64,000 nt of DNA, taken from Bacteroidia bacterium. GTDB taxonomy: Bacteria; Bacteroidota; Bacteroidia; UKL13-3. The notes below the pieces were generated by a model. It made no database searches. It was not told where the DNA came from and saw only the letters and a list, made by a program, of their open reading frames with translations. A program made the position numbers and the translations under genes. The stretch lies in NCBI GenBank assembly GCA_025454875.1, contig JALONP010000012.1:1-64000 (forward strand), given 5' to 3'. Positions 1 to 8,443 of this stretch are shown one piece after another; position 1 is the first letter of the stretch, and each line of letters begins with the position of its first letter.

Positions 1-1
1 A

Positions 2-766
2 ACCTTAAACAGTTGCAAAGACGAATGCCAAGACCCACGCAATCCTGATTGCGAAAACTACAACCCATGTATTGATGCCAAGCCAACCAGTGCCGCTTTC
101 ACCATTAAAGAGGCTACCGTTCAACAAATCAATTCTCCAAACTTAACAGATTTTTTAATGGATACTGATAGTTGTTATATGAGTAGTATTTTCTTCGAAG
201 CCACACAAGCAGATGCTGATAGTTTTATTTGGCAAATTGGCACCGAGCCACAGCCCAGGTATGGCAAGCAAGTAAATGTGGTGTTTCCAGATAATTTAAG
301 GGGAACCAACTTTAATGTTCGGCTCATTGTAAAACGCAAACCCAATACCCGTTGCTTCCCAACCGATGATGGGATAGATACCCTTACCCGCAGGTTTTAT
401 TTTGTGCGGTATAACGAACCCTTAAGTTGGGAAGGCTCGTATTATGGCAGCGATGACGACAAACCCGATAGCATGTATACCATTGTATTGGGGCATAGTT
501 ATGATGTTGCAGAGGAAGAAGATATCATAAAAGTTGTTGGGATACCTAGGGGGTGTAGAGATACTATTAATGAATGGATTCCTGGGGTTGTAACAACATA
601 TAAAAATATTGGATTTGAGAGAGTTGGTATTGATTGTAGTGCCAAAATAGTCTTAGGAGTGTATAATGAAGGCAATAAGTATAGAATTATTCAAGGATAC
701 AGAACATTTACAAATGGGGTATTGACCAAAAAAAATAGAATATTTACTGGAATTAAAATCAATTAG
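2..766 (+). CDS. Lipoprotein paralog 1 of a tandem family (5' end outside window)
   Basis: Frame is open from base 2 (TLNSCKDECQDP...) and matches the N-terminal region of ORFs 3927-4745 and 4968-5804; the supplied ORF starts at an internal Met (158). Lipobox-like LNSC as in the paralogs. Confidence 0.85.
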   Translation, partial: TLNSCKDECQDPRNPDCENYNPCIDAKPTSAAFTIKEATVQQINSPNLTDFLMDTDSCYMSSIFFEATQADADSFIWQIGTEPQPRYGKQVNVVFPDNLRGTNFNVRLIVKRKPNTRCFPTDDGIDTLTRRFYFVRYNEPLSWEGSYYGSDDDKPDSMYTIVLGHSYDVAEEEDIIKVVGIPRGCRDTINEWIPGVVTTYKNIGFERVGIDCSAKIVLGVYNEGNKYRIIQGYRTFTNGVLTKKNRIFTGIKIN

Positions 767-768
767 TA

Positions 769-3477
769 ATGATGAAAAAATATTTATTAATCATATTTGC
801 AATACTTTATTTGACCAGAACTATTGCCCAAAATACAGAAGAAAATTCGCCTGATCGCGGGCAAGACCCATGTGAACGAACGGCCCAAATAGAAACCAAT
901 CCATTTAATCCCAAAAATACAGAGTGGTATACCCAACGTAATAGGTTTAACTGGATGGATTATGTGACCCTTCTTAATGGTGGTAAAATGCGCATCCCTT
1001 ACTTTGATAATAACAATCGCTATGGGAATGGGCTAAACAGTATATTTTACTTTAATAATCCTTTTTTTGATGAAGATGAGGACTACTTAAAACACATCAA
1101 TTTATTCTCCAATACCACCAATTTGCAAAACCAACTTGTAGTGGATAATGACTATAGCAATTTTCACCGACTCGTTGATGAAATGGATATTACTAGTGTT
1201 GAGCACGGCTGGGAATTGTTATGGAAATTTGATGGATACGAAGCTGATGGTGTAACACCGGTGAGTGGTGTTGCTGGATCTGATTTTAAATCCATGAATT
1301 TTATCTTATACAACCGATACACGGGCATGTTGCGTTGGTTTATGGCACCTAAAGTAAATGGAAACACTTATAACGAGCTTGAGCCGCTGATTGAATTTAA
1401 AGACAATCAGGTAGCATCACTTTTTCGGAACTATAATGGACTTGACCAAGCTTTGGATAAAACCACTGAGGTGGTGAGAATAGCCTCACCTGCACAAACA
1501 AGTTTTAGTTTACCGTACTTTTCAATGGCCGATTTTAATATTAGTTATGATCCATGTGTATGTTATTTCGATTCTAAACTAAGCTATTCATTAAACGCTA
1601 ACACTACTGCCAATATTGATTTATATGGCAGACTGGAAGGCACCGGAAAAATGCTGAATGAAAGTGATGCTGTCAACACGGATAGATTGTTAAGTTTGTA
1701 TAAGAATGCAGATAACAACTTCAGAGACCAAGTCAAATACGGATTATTGGAATACAAAAACTATGGTAAATTAGTAGATGATTTTAACAAGTTTAATCAA
1801 AAATCGAATATTTATGATGATGTGTACGGTGCCAGTAAAATCGTAGCAGAAATTGCTGATTTGGGTTTAACTGCAGTTGACCCAAGTAGAGCTGCCTATA
1901 AAAAACTTAAAATAATCAGCAAGTTCACAGGATTTGCCAGTATGCCTTTTAAAACCGATAAAAGTACCAAAAGCCCACCCATGCTCATAGAAGCACAAAT
2001 GACTTTAACAGGACAATTGACTTCTACTACAACACTAAATGGATTTAGTTTCGATATGTTTACCCCAGGTAGTTTTAATACACCAAATAGCATAGATCAA
2101 TTAAATTCTGAGAACGAACCCGACCGTTTTGAGTACCCTGTCTATAACCAAGCCTTGGGTTTGTATGCATTGCTTAAAACACCCCAAAAACAAGTTGGTA
2201 AATTGTCTCCTACTGAGGTAAACATAAATGCGGTTGCACAAACACGGAATAACACGGATATACCTATAACATTTAAACTTGTTGATTCAGTACAACGTGC
2301 CTACACTTTTGAACCCCAAATTGGATTTAAGCTCATTGAAAATTTGCAATACACCTTTAACCCTGCTGCTCAAATTAATGCCGAAGCAACCCAAATAGAA
2401 GTGGCTTGGGGAGTAGAAGTAAATAAATTGAATAATCTTGGTGTGATTGGTGGAGACATGTGGAATTTTACATCACCCAATATGAAACGTGCATATGATT
2501 ATGAGTTCGATAAAAATACAAAAGAAAAACGAGCTGTGTTTTTTAGCGAGTTTATGCCAATTGAATGCATCACGCAGTTTGTACCTATTTTTAATTATAG
2601 TGTAAAACCTGAAGCACTTAGAATTTTGAGTACTATTTTTCCATCTGACCAGCAGAACAAGGATCTTATTCAACAGAAACTCTTAGGTGCAATCGCTTTT
2701 CATCGGCAGAGACTTGATGGTAGTAAACCCCAAATAACCAATACGTTTTTAAAAGTAAACATCACCTACAGGTATAACCGCCCTGATGGTAATGGCTTAA
2801 ACGATATTGTGCATTTTCAAACCTTTACCTATTTGGTTGAAGGGAACAATGCAAACAATGCCATTTTAAACAATATCAATACCGCAGCCATGAATGCACC
2901 TTCGGAATTAACTATTGATGGCAAACATTACACAAGCAACGAAACCATTTACGTTTGGGACGAACTCACTTTAAAGGGTAATATTACTGCTGACCCAGGT
3001 GTTATTGTTCAATTCAAATCAGGAGGAACCATCACAGTTGATCCGGAGGCCAACATCGATCCAGAAATTGTATTGATGATTGAAAAACCCGGATATTGCC
3101 AAGCCACCCGCATTTATCCCACAGCTGTTACACGTGAATTTTGCAACAGTCAAGCTACGTATAAAGGCAATCAGCTCTCAAAAGCAGATGGCGCTAATCG
3201 GGTGAACGAGAATAAACTTATCGAATATAAAGCGATGGTTTTCCCAAATCCAGCTTCCCAATATATTAGCATTCAATCGGCTCAAAAGGCGATTATTGAA
3301 ATTACCATAACTGATATCAATGGCAAATTAGTTAAAACACAAACAATTGATACCAAAGATGTTTTTCAATACCAAATGGAAATAGAGGACCTAGACAATG
3401 GGATGTATTTTGTTACCACAAAAAGTGAGGCAGGTACATCTGTATCTAAAATCATTAAAACAGGTAACCAAAATTAA
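769..3477 (+). CDS. Large secreted protein with T9SS type A C-terminal sorting domain, function unknown
   Basis: Signal peptide MMKKYLLIIFAILYLTRTIAQ; C-term VFPNPASQYISIQ...ITDINGKLVKT...LDNGMYFVTTKSEAGTSVSKIIKTGNQN typical of T9SS CTD. Starts 2 bp after the lipoprotein stop. Confidence 0.85.
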   Translation: MMKKYLLIIFAILYLTRTIAQNTEENSPDRGQDPCERTAQIETNPFNPKNTEWYTQRNRFNWMDYVTLLNGGKMRIPYFDNNNRYGNGLNSIFYFNNPFFDEDEDYLKHINLFSNTTNLQNQLVVDNDYSNFHRLVDEMDITSVEHGWELLWKFDGYEADGVTPVSGVAGSDFKSMNFILYNRYTGMLRWFMAPKVNGNTYNELEPLIEFKDNQVASLFRNYNGLDQALDKTTEVVRIASPAQTSFSLPYFSMADFNISYDPCVCYFDSKLSYSLNANTTANIDLYGRLEGTGKMLNESDAVNTDRLLSLYKNADNNFRDQVKYGLLEYKNYGKLVDDFNKFNQKSNIYDDVYGASKIVAEIADLGLTAVDPSRAAYKKLKIISKFTGFASMPFKTDKSTKSPPMLIEAQMTLTGQLTSTTTLNGFSFDMFTPGSFNTPNSIDQLNSENEPDRFEYPVYNQALGLYALLKTPQKQVGKLSPTEVNINAVAQTRNNTDIPITFKLVDSVQRAYTFEPQIGFKLIENLQYTFNPAAQINAEATQIEVAWGVEVNKLNNLGVIGGDMWNFTSPNMKRAYDYEFDKNTKEKRAVFFSEFMPIECITQFVPIFNYSVKPEALRILSTIFPSDQQNKDLIQQKLLGAIAFHRQRLDGSKPQITNTFLKVNITYRYNRPDGNGLNDIVHFQTFTYLVEGNNANNAILNNINTAAMNAPSELTIDGKHYTSNETIYVWDELTLKGNITADPGVIVQFKSGGTITVDPEANIDPEIVLMIEKPGYCQATRIYPTAVTREFCNSQATYKGNQLSKADGANRVNENKLIEYKAMVFPNPASQYISIQSAQKAIIEITITDINGKLVKTQTIDTKDVFQYQMEIEDLDNGMYFVTTKSEAGTSVSKIIKTGNQN

Positions 3478-3491
3478 ACACCAAATTCTTT

Positions 3492-3525
3492 CATCGCCCC
3501 AACTGACGAGTCAGTTGGGGCGGTG
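3492..3525. terminator. Palindromic hairpin, probable terminator
   Basis: CATCGCCCCAACTGA-CGAG-TCAGTTGGGGCGGTG: 15-bp stem (one G-T wobble), 4-nt loop, between convergent genes. Confidence 0.65.
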
Positions 3526-3535
3526 TTGTTTAAAG

Positions 3536-3811
3536 CTATTTACTAAACCTTTCCCTCCATTTAGCTTCATCTACTTCGCTTGAGTTTATATCAGTTAAAA
3601 AAGGAATACTGCAACCCAAAGCTTGGGCAATTTTAACAATGGTCTTAAACTTCAAGTCACCCGCTTTGCGTTGGTAACCGCAGTAGGTTGATTGTTCAAT
3701 ATCCAATTTGATTGCCATTTGGTTTTGGGTAATGCCTAAAAACAGGCGAATGGATTTAATACGTCTTGCAAGTAACGGAAGGTTGGGGGATTTGTAAATA
3801 AAATATGACAC
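3536..3811 (-). CDS. XRE-family helix-turn-helix regulator
   Basis: LARRIKSIRLFLGITQNQMAIKLDIEQSTYCGYQRKAGDLKFKTIVKIAQALG resembles the HTH_3/XRE fold. Confidence 0.75.
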   Translation of the reverse strand: MSYFIYKSPNLPLLARRIKSIRLFLGITQNQMAIKLDIEQSTYCGYQRKAGDLKFKTIVKIAQALGCSIPFLTDINSSEVDEAKWRERFSK

Positions 3812-3926
3812 TTTACAGGTTTAAGCCTATACAAAAACAAAATAAATAGTTAAATACTTGTAGGTCTAAGTTGATATAGCAGACCGAAATACATGCGCTT
3901 AAACAACAACTTAAACCTTAACGCAT

Positions 3927-4745
3927 ATGTTGCACAAATACCTATTCTTACTTTTACTAGGCAGCAGCGCTGTTTTACTAACCTTAAACAGTTGCAAAGA
4001 CGAATGCCAAGACCCGCGCAACCCTGATTGCGAAAACTACAACCCCTGCATTGATTCTAAGCCAACCAGTGCCGCCTTTACCATTAAAGAGGCTGATTAT
4101 CTAGAAATGATTTCGCCTAACTTAAAAGACTTTTTAATTGATACTGATTCTTGCTATGGAAGAAGTGTTTATTTTGAAGCCACACAAGCAGATGCTGATA
4201 GTTTTATTTGGCAAATTGGTACCGAGCCAGAGCCAAGGTATGGCAAGCAAGTAAATGTGGTGTTTCCGGATAATTTAAGGGGAACCAATTTTAATATTCG
4301 GCTCATTGTAAAACGCAAACCCAATACCCGCTGCTTCCCAAACGATGATGGTATTGATACAGTGATTCGCTCATTTTATTTTGTACGGTTTAATGAACCC
4401 CTGAGTTGGGAAGGCACGTATTATGGCAGCGATGACGATAAACCCGATAGCATGTATACCATTGTATTGGGGCATAGTTATGATGAAGTATGGGATAGAG
4501 ATAAGATAAAGATTATTGGTTTACCAAGGGGATGTAAAGACACTGTTAATGAGAGTTTTTCGTTACCTATAATAAACTACACCAATATTTGGTGTGAACG
4601 AAGGGGACTTGATTGTGAAGGTAAAATTGTTAGAGGAGTATTCAATAACGGTAACAATTACACCATTAAGCAAGAGTATCGAACGTTTATTGATGGTGCT
4701 TTCACTACAAAAAACAGAATATTCACTGGAATTAAAATCAATTAA
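3927..4745 (+). CDS. Lipoprotein paralog 2 of a tandem family
   Basis: Signal peptide with lipobox LTLNSC; long near-identical blocks shared with paralogs 1 and 3. Confidence 0.85.
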   Translation: MLHKYLFLLLLGSSAVLLTLNSCKDECQDPRNPDCENYNPCIDSKPTSAAFTIKEADYLEMISPNLKDFLIDTDSCYGRSVYFEATQADADSFIWQIGTEPEPRYGKQVNVVFPDNLRGTNFNIRLIVKRKPNTRCFPNDDGIDTVIRSFYFVRFNEPLSWEGTYYGSDDDKPDSMYTIVLGHSYDEVWDRDKIKIIGLPRGCKDTVNESFSLPIINYTNIWCERRGLDCEGKIVRGVFNNGNNYTIKQEYRTFIDGAFTTKNRIFTGIKIN

Positions 4746-4747
4746 CC

Positions 4748-4981
4748 ATGAAAAGATATTTATTATTGCTGACTCTTTGCAGTTTAGTAGGTGTACCAGC
4801 ACAATCTCAAACCACCGAAGAAAATGATACATTAAATACACCTCATAACGGAACTGAACCCTGCGAACGCCCGACACAAATAGAAACCAACCCATTTAAT
4901 CCAAAAAATACAGAATGGTATACCATGCGCAACCGATTCAATTGGATGGATTATATTAAAATTCAAGATGAAAATACTTAG
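4748..4981 (+). pseudogene. 5' remnant of the T9SS-secreted protein (77 aa)
   Basis: MKRYLLLLTLCSLVGVPAQSQTTEEN...CERPTQIETNPFNPKNTEWYTMRNRFNWMDY aligns to the N-terminus of the 902-aa protein, then stops, overlapping the next lipoprotein start. Confidence 0.75.
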
Positions 4982-5804
4982 ACACAAATACCTATTCTTA
5001 CTTTTACTAGGCAGCAGCGCTGTTTTGCTAACCTTAAACAGTTGCAAAGACGAATGCCAAGACCCGCGCAACCCTGATTGCGAAAACTACAACCCCTGTA
5101 TGGATGCCAAGCCAACCAGTGCCGCGTTTACGATTAAAGAAGCCACGTATACCCAAATTATCGAACCACGTTTAGCAGATTTTTTAATAGATACTGACTC
5201 AGTTTATTTTAGAAGTCTTTACCTCGAAGCTACACAAGCAGATGCTGATAGTTTTATTTGGCAAATTGGCACCGAGCCAGAACCAAGGTATGGTAAGCAG
5301 GTAAATGTGGTGTTTCCAGATAATTTAAGGGGAACCAATTTTAATGTTCGCCTTATTGTGAAACGCAAACCCAATACCCGCTGCTTCCCAACCGATGATG
5401 GGATAGATACAGTGATTCGCTCATTTTATTTTGTACGGTTTAATGAACCCCTGAGTTGGGAAGGCACGTATTATGGCAGCGATGACGACAAACCCGATAG
5501 CATATATACTATTGTATTGGGGCACAGCTATGATGCGGCAGAACAAGAAGATAAACTTACTGTATTCGGGGTGCCAAGGGGATGTCAGGATACGATTAAT
5601 CGGTTACTTGGTGATTTTGGTGGAGGATTTGTGGGGTATAAAAACGTATTATTTGTATTAAGCGGAACGGATTGTAATGGTAAAATTGTTAGAGGAGTAT
5701 TCAATAACGGTAACAATTACACCATTAGGCAAGAGTATCGAACGTTTATTGATGGTGCTTTCACTACAAAAAACAGAATATTCACTGGAATTAAAATCAA
5801 TTAA
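4968..5804 (+). CDS. Lipoprotein paralog 3 of a tandem family
   Basis: MKILRHKYLFLLLLGSSAVLLTLNSCKDEC...; same framework as paralogs 1 and 2. Confidence 0.85.
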   Translation: MKILRHKYLFLLLLGSSAVLLTLNSCKDECQDPRNPDCENYNPCMDAKPTSAAFTIKEATYTQIIEPRLADFLIDTDSVYFRSLYLEATQADADSFIWQIGTEPEPRYGKQVNVVFPDNLRGTNFNVRLIVKRKPNTRCFPTDDGIDTVIRSFYFVRFNEPLSWEGTYYGSDDDKPDSIYTIVLGHSYDAAEQEDKLTVFGVPRGCQDTINRLLGDFGGGFVGYKNVLFVLSGTDCNGKIVRGVFNNGNNYTIRQEYRTFIDGAFTTKNRIFTGIKIN

Positions 5805-5806
5805 CC

Positions 5807-6079
5807 ATGAAAAGATATTTATTATTACTGACTATTTATTGTTTAGTAGGTGTACCAGCACGATCTCAAACCACCGAAGAAAATGATGCATTAAATACAC
5901 CTCATAACGGAACTGAACCCTGCGAACGCCCTACACAAATAGAAACCAATCCATTTAATCTAAAAAATACAGAGTGGTATACTCAACATAACAGGTTTAA
6001 TTGTATGGATTTTGTTACCACAAAAAGTGAGTCAGGTACATCTGTATCTAAAATCATTAAAACAGATAACCAAAATTAA
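5807..6079 (+). pseudogene. Internally deleted remnant of the T9SS-secreted protein (90 aa; N-term joined in frame to CTD tail)
   Basis: Residues up to RFNCMD match the 902-aa N-terminus; FVTTKSESGTSVSKIIKTDNQN matches its C-terminus. Confidence 0.8.
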
Positions 6080-6093
6080 ACACCAAATTCTTT

Positions 6094-6127
6094 CACCGCC
6101 CCAACTGACTCGTCAGTTGAGGCGGTG
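6094..6127. terminator. Palindromic hairpin, second copy of the array terminator
   Basis: CACCGCCCCAACTGA-CTCG-TCAGTTGAGGCGGTG; same stem as 3492-3525 with the loop reverse-complemented. Confidence 0.65.
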
Positions 6128-6314
6128 TTGTTTAAAGCTATTTGCGAAATGAATCATTCCAATTAATTCAGATCACGATATAATAGGTAAATTGGAATAC
6201 GACTTCCAACAGTGTTACAAAAGGAGTATATAGTTAAGCGTTTTAATGCGGCTAATAGCAAAAGATAATTTCGATATGATGTTTGTAAAGCCAATTTTCA
6301 TGTTAAAAGTAGTT

Positions 6315-7133
6315 TTATCCTAGCCATCCCTCAAAGCAAACCAAAGATTTCAATTGTTCAGGTAGTTGTGGTTTTTGTGTAAACAAGCCAAATATGGCCG
6401 AGCCGCTTCCGCTCATGCTGGCGTAAGTTGCGCCCTTTGCGTACAACAGGTTTTTGTATTCACGCAACTCAGGGAATGTTTCAAATACCGAATCTTCAAA
6501 ATCATTAAATACATGGTTTTTCCATTCGCTCACAGGTTGGCTTAACCAATAACGAATGGATTCTGATTCAATCCATGTTTCCCTTCTTTTTACATTGCGG
6601 TACGCCAATGCAGTGTTGCTATGCACGTTGGGATACAACAACACCAAATAATATCCAGATAGGTTAATGTTGAACGGTTGCAATTCATGCCCTTTTCCTA
6701 ATAAATACGAAGGTTCGTTTTTGATAAAAAAGGCACAATCACTTCCCAATTGTGCTGCGTAGTTTTCCAATTGTTCAGTAGCTAAACCTAACTCAAATTT
6801 TTGGTTTAATAACTTAAGCATAAATGCAGCATCGCTGCTACCACCGCCAAGGCCAGCTCCCATGGGAACTATTTTGTGCAGATGAGTATGAATAGGGGGA
6901 ATGGAATGCGATTGTTTAAGTAAATGGTAAGCACGTACAATTAAGTTATCTGCTGTATTGCCTGCAATGGCTAATCCACTTGTGGTAAATGTGTCACTCG
7001 TTGCTGGTATTACTTCAAGTACATCAGCAAAGGTTACCGGATAAAAAACGCTTTCTATGGTATGAAATCCATCGGTTCGCCTATTGATTACATGCAAACC
7101 CAAATTGATTTTTATATTCGGGAAACAAATCAT
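6315..7133 (-). CDS. ispE: 4-diphosphocytidyl-2-C-methyl-D-erythritol kinase
   Basis: MICFPNIKINLGLHVINRRTDGFHTIESVFYPV and GAGLGGGSSDAAFMLKLLN GHMP kinase motifs. Confidence 0.93.
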   Translation of the reverse strand: MICFPNIKINLGLHVINRRTDGFHTIESVFYPVTFADVLEVIPATSDTFTTSGLAIAGNTADNLIVRAYHLLKQSHSIPPIHTHLHKIVPMGAGLGGGSSDAAFMLKLLNQKFELGLATEQLENYAAQLGSDCAFFIKNEPSYLLGKGHELQPFNINLSGYYLVLLYPNVHSNTALAYRNVKRRETWIESESIRYWLSQPVSEWKNHVFNDFEDSVFETFPELREYKNLLYAKGATYASMSGSGSAIFGLFTQKPQLPEQLKSLVCFEGWLG

Positions 7134-7177
7134 TCCAAAACTATATTTGCATGCAATTTGCACTATTCTTTTAATAT

Positions 7178-8443
7178 ATGCTTCAATTTAAAATCACCAT
7201 CACTTTAGCTATTATCGCTTTCATTGCACTCATTGATGCATACTCGTGGCAAGGGATTAAAACAATGCTTCGGAACCGATCTGTTAAAGCCTATCAAGCG
7301 TGGAGCAGATTTTATTTTTTGGTAACGCTAGCCTCTGTTCTTGTATTTATAGCTAGTTATTGGCTGCCAGGCTTAGAAGGGAATGCAATATTGCGGGTGT
7401 ATGTTTCAGCATTCATTTTTGTGATTTACTTATCCAAATTTGTTTGGTGCATCTTTTTGTTGGTTGATGATTTGAGGAGATTGGGAAAATGGGTTTACCA
7501 TAAAGTTAATCCTCCTAAAGCAAAAACAACTGAATCGGAAACGCGTATCACCCGTTCACAGTTTATTGCTACTACCGGAGCTTTAGTTGGTGGAGTGCCT
7601 TTGATTGCATTGAGTAAAGGTATTTTTAAAGGAGCTTATGATTACCGCATTCACAGGGTTCCACTGTTTATAAAAAATCTTCCGTTGGCGTTTGAAGGGC
7701 TCAAAGTAGGTCAGCTTTCGGATATCCATACTGGAAGTTTATTTGACAAAGATTCGGTTCATAAGGGAATTCAACTGTTGAATGCTGAGAAGCCAGACTT
7801 GGTTTTTTTTACTGGTGATTTGGTCAATAACCAAACCAGCGAAGCCTATCCATTGATGGATCATTTTGCGCAAGTGCAAGCACCAATGGGTGTTTACAGC
7901 ATATTTGGCAACCACGATTATGGTGATTATATGCGCTGGGAAAACGAAGAAGCTAAAAAGCAAAACCTTGCCGATTTGATTAAAGTGCATCACGATATGG
8001 GATGGCATTTGTTGCGCAACAACCACATCATGCTTGAAAAAGGTGGAAGTAAGATTGGTTTAGTGGGTGTTGAGAATTGGGGAGATCGGGGACGGTTTCA
8101 AAAATTTGGCGACTTGGATATGGCCATGGACAAAATGCAAGATGTGCCAGTAAAGTTATTATTGTCACACGATCCATCGCATTTTGATAGCATCGTTTCC
8201 AAGCAACAACAATACAACGATATCCAAGTAACGTTTAGTGGGCACACACATGGATTTCAATTTGGTATCGAAAACAAATACATCAAGTGGAGTCCTTCAC
8301 AATACATTTACCCACACTGGGCCGGGTTATACACCGAAGGCAATCAGCAATTGTATGTGAACCGTGGTTACGGGTTTTTAGGCTATCCCGGACGTGTGGG
8401 TATTTTACCCGAAATCACCTTGTTTGAATTAAGACGTGCTTAA
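7178..8443 (+). CDS. Membrane-anchored metallophosphoesterase (YkuE/YaeI type)
   Basis: LSDIHTGS, FTGDLVNN, GNHDYGDY, SGHTHGFQFG motifs after N-terminal TM segments. Confidence 0.88.
   Translation: MLQFKITITLAIIAFIALIDAYSWQGIKTMLRNRSVKAYQAWSRFYFLVTLASVLVFIASYWLPGLEGNAILRVYVSAFIFVIYLSKFVWCIFLLVDDLRRLGKWVYHKVNPPKAKTTESETRITRSQFIATTGALVGGVPLIALSKGIFKGAYDYRIHRVPLFIKNLPLAFEGLKVGQLSDIHTGSLFDKDSVHKGIQLLNAEKPDLVFFTGDLVNNQTSEAYPLMDHFAQVQAPMGVYSIFGNHDYGDYMRWENEEAKKQNLADLIKVHHDMGWHLLRNNHIMLEKGGSKIGLVGVENWGDRGRFQKFGDLDMAMDKMQDVPVKLLLSHDPSHFDSIVSKQQQYNDIQVTFSGHTHGFQFGIENKYIKWSPSQYIYPHWAGLYTEGNQQLYVNRGYGFLGYPGRVGILPEITLFELRRA

Noticed and set aside
4563-4895. 110-aa minus-strand ORF in the cassette array
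   Set aside because: Antisense to lipoprotein 2 and its partner remnant; similar antisense or alternate-frame ORFs recur simply because the array is repeated.
1-6140. Transposon or prophage explanation for the cassette array
   Set aside because: No transposase, integrase or phage gene found in or next to the array within the window; tandem duplication and homology-based deletion explain the structure.
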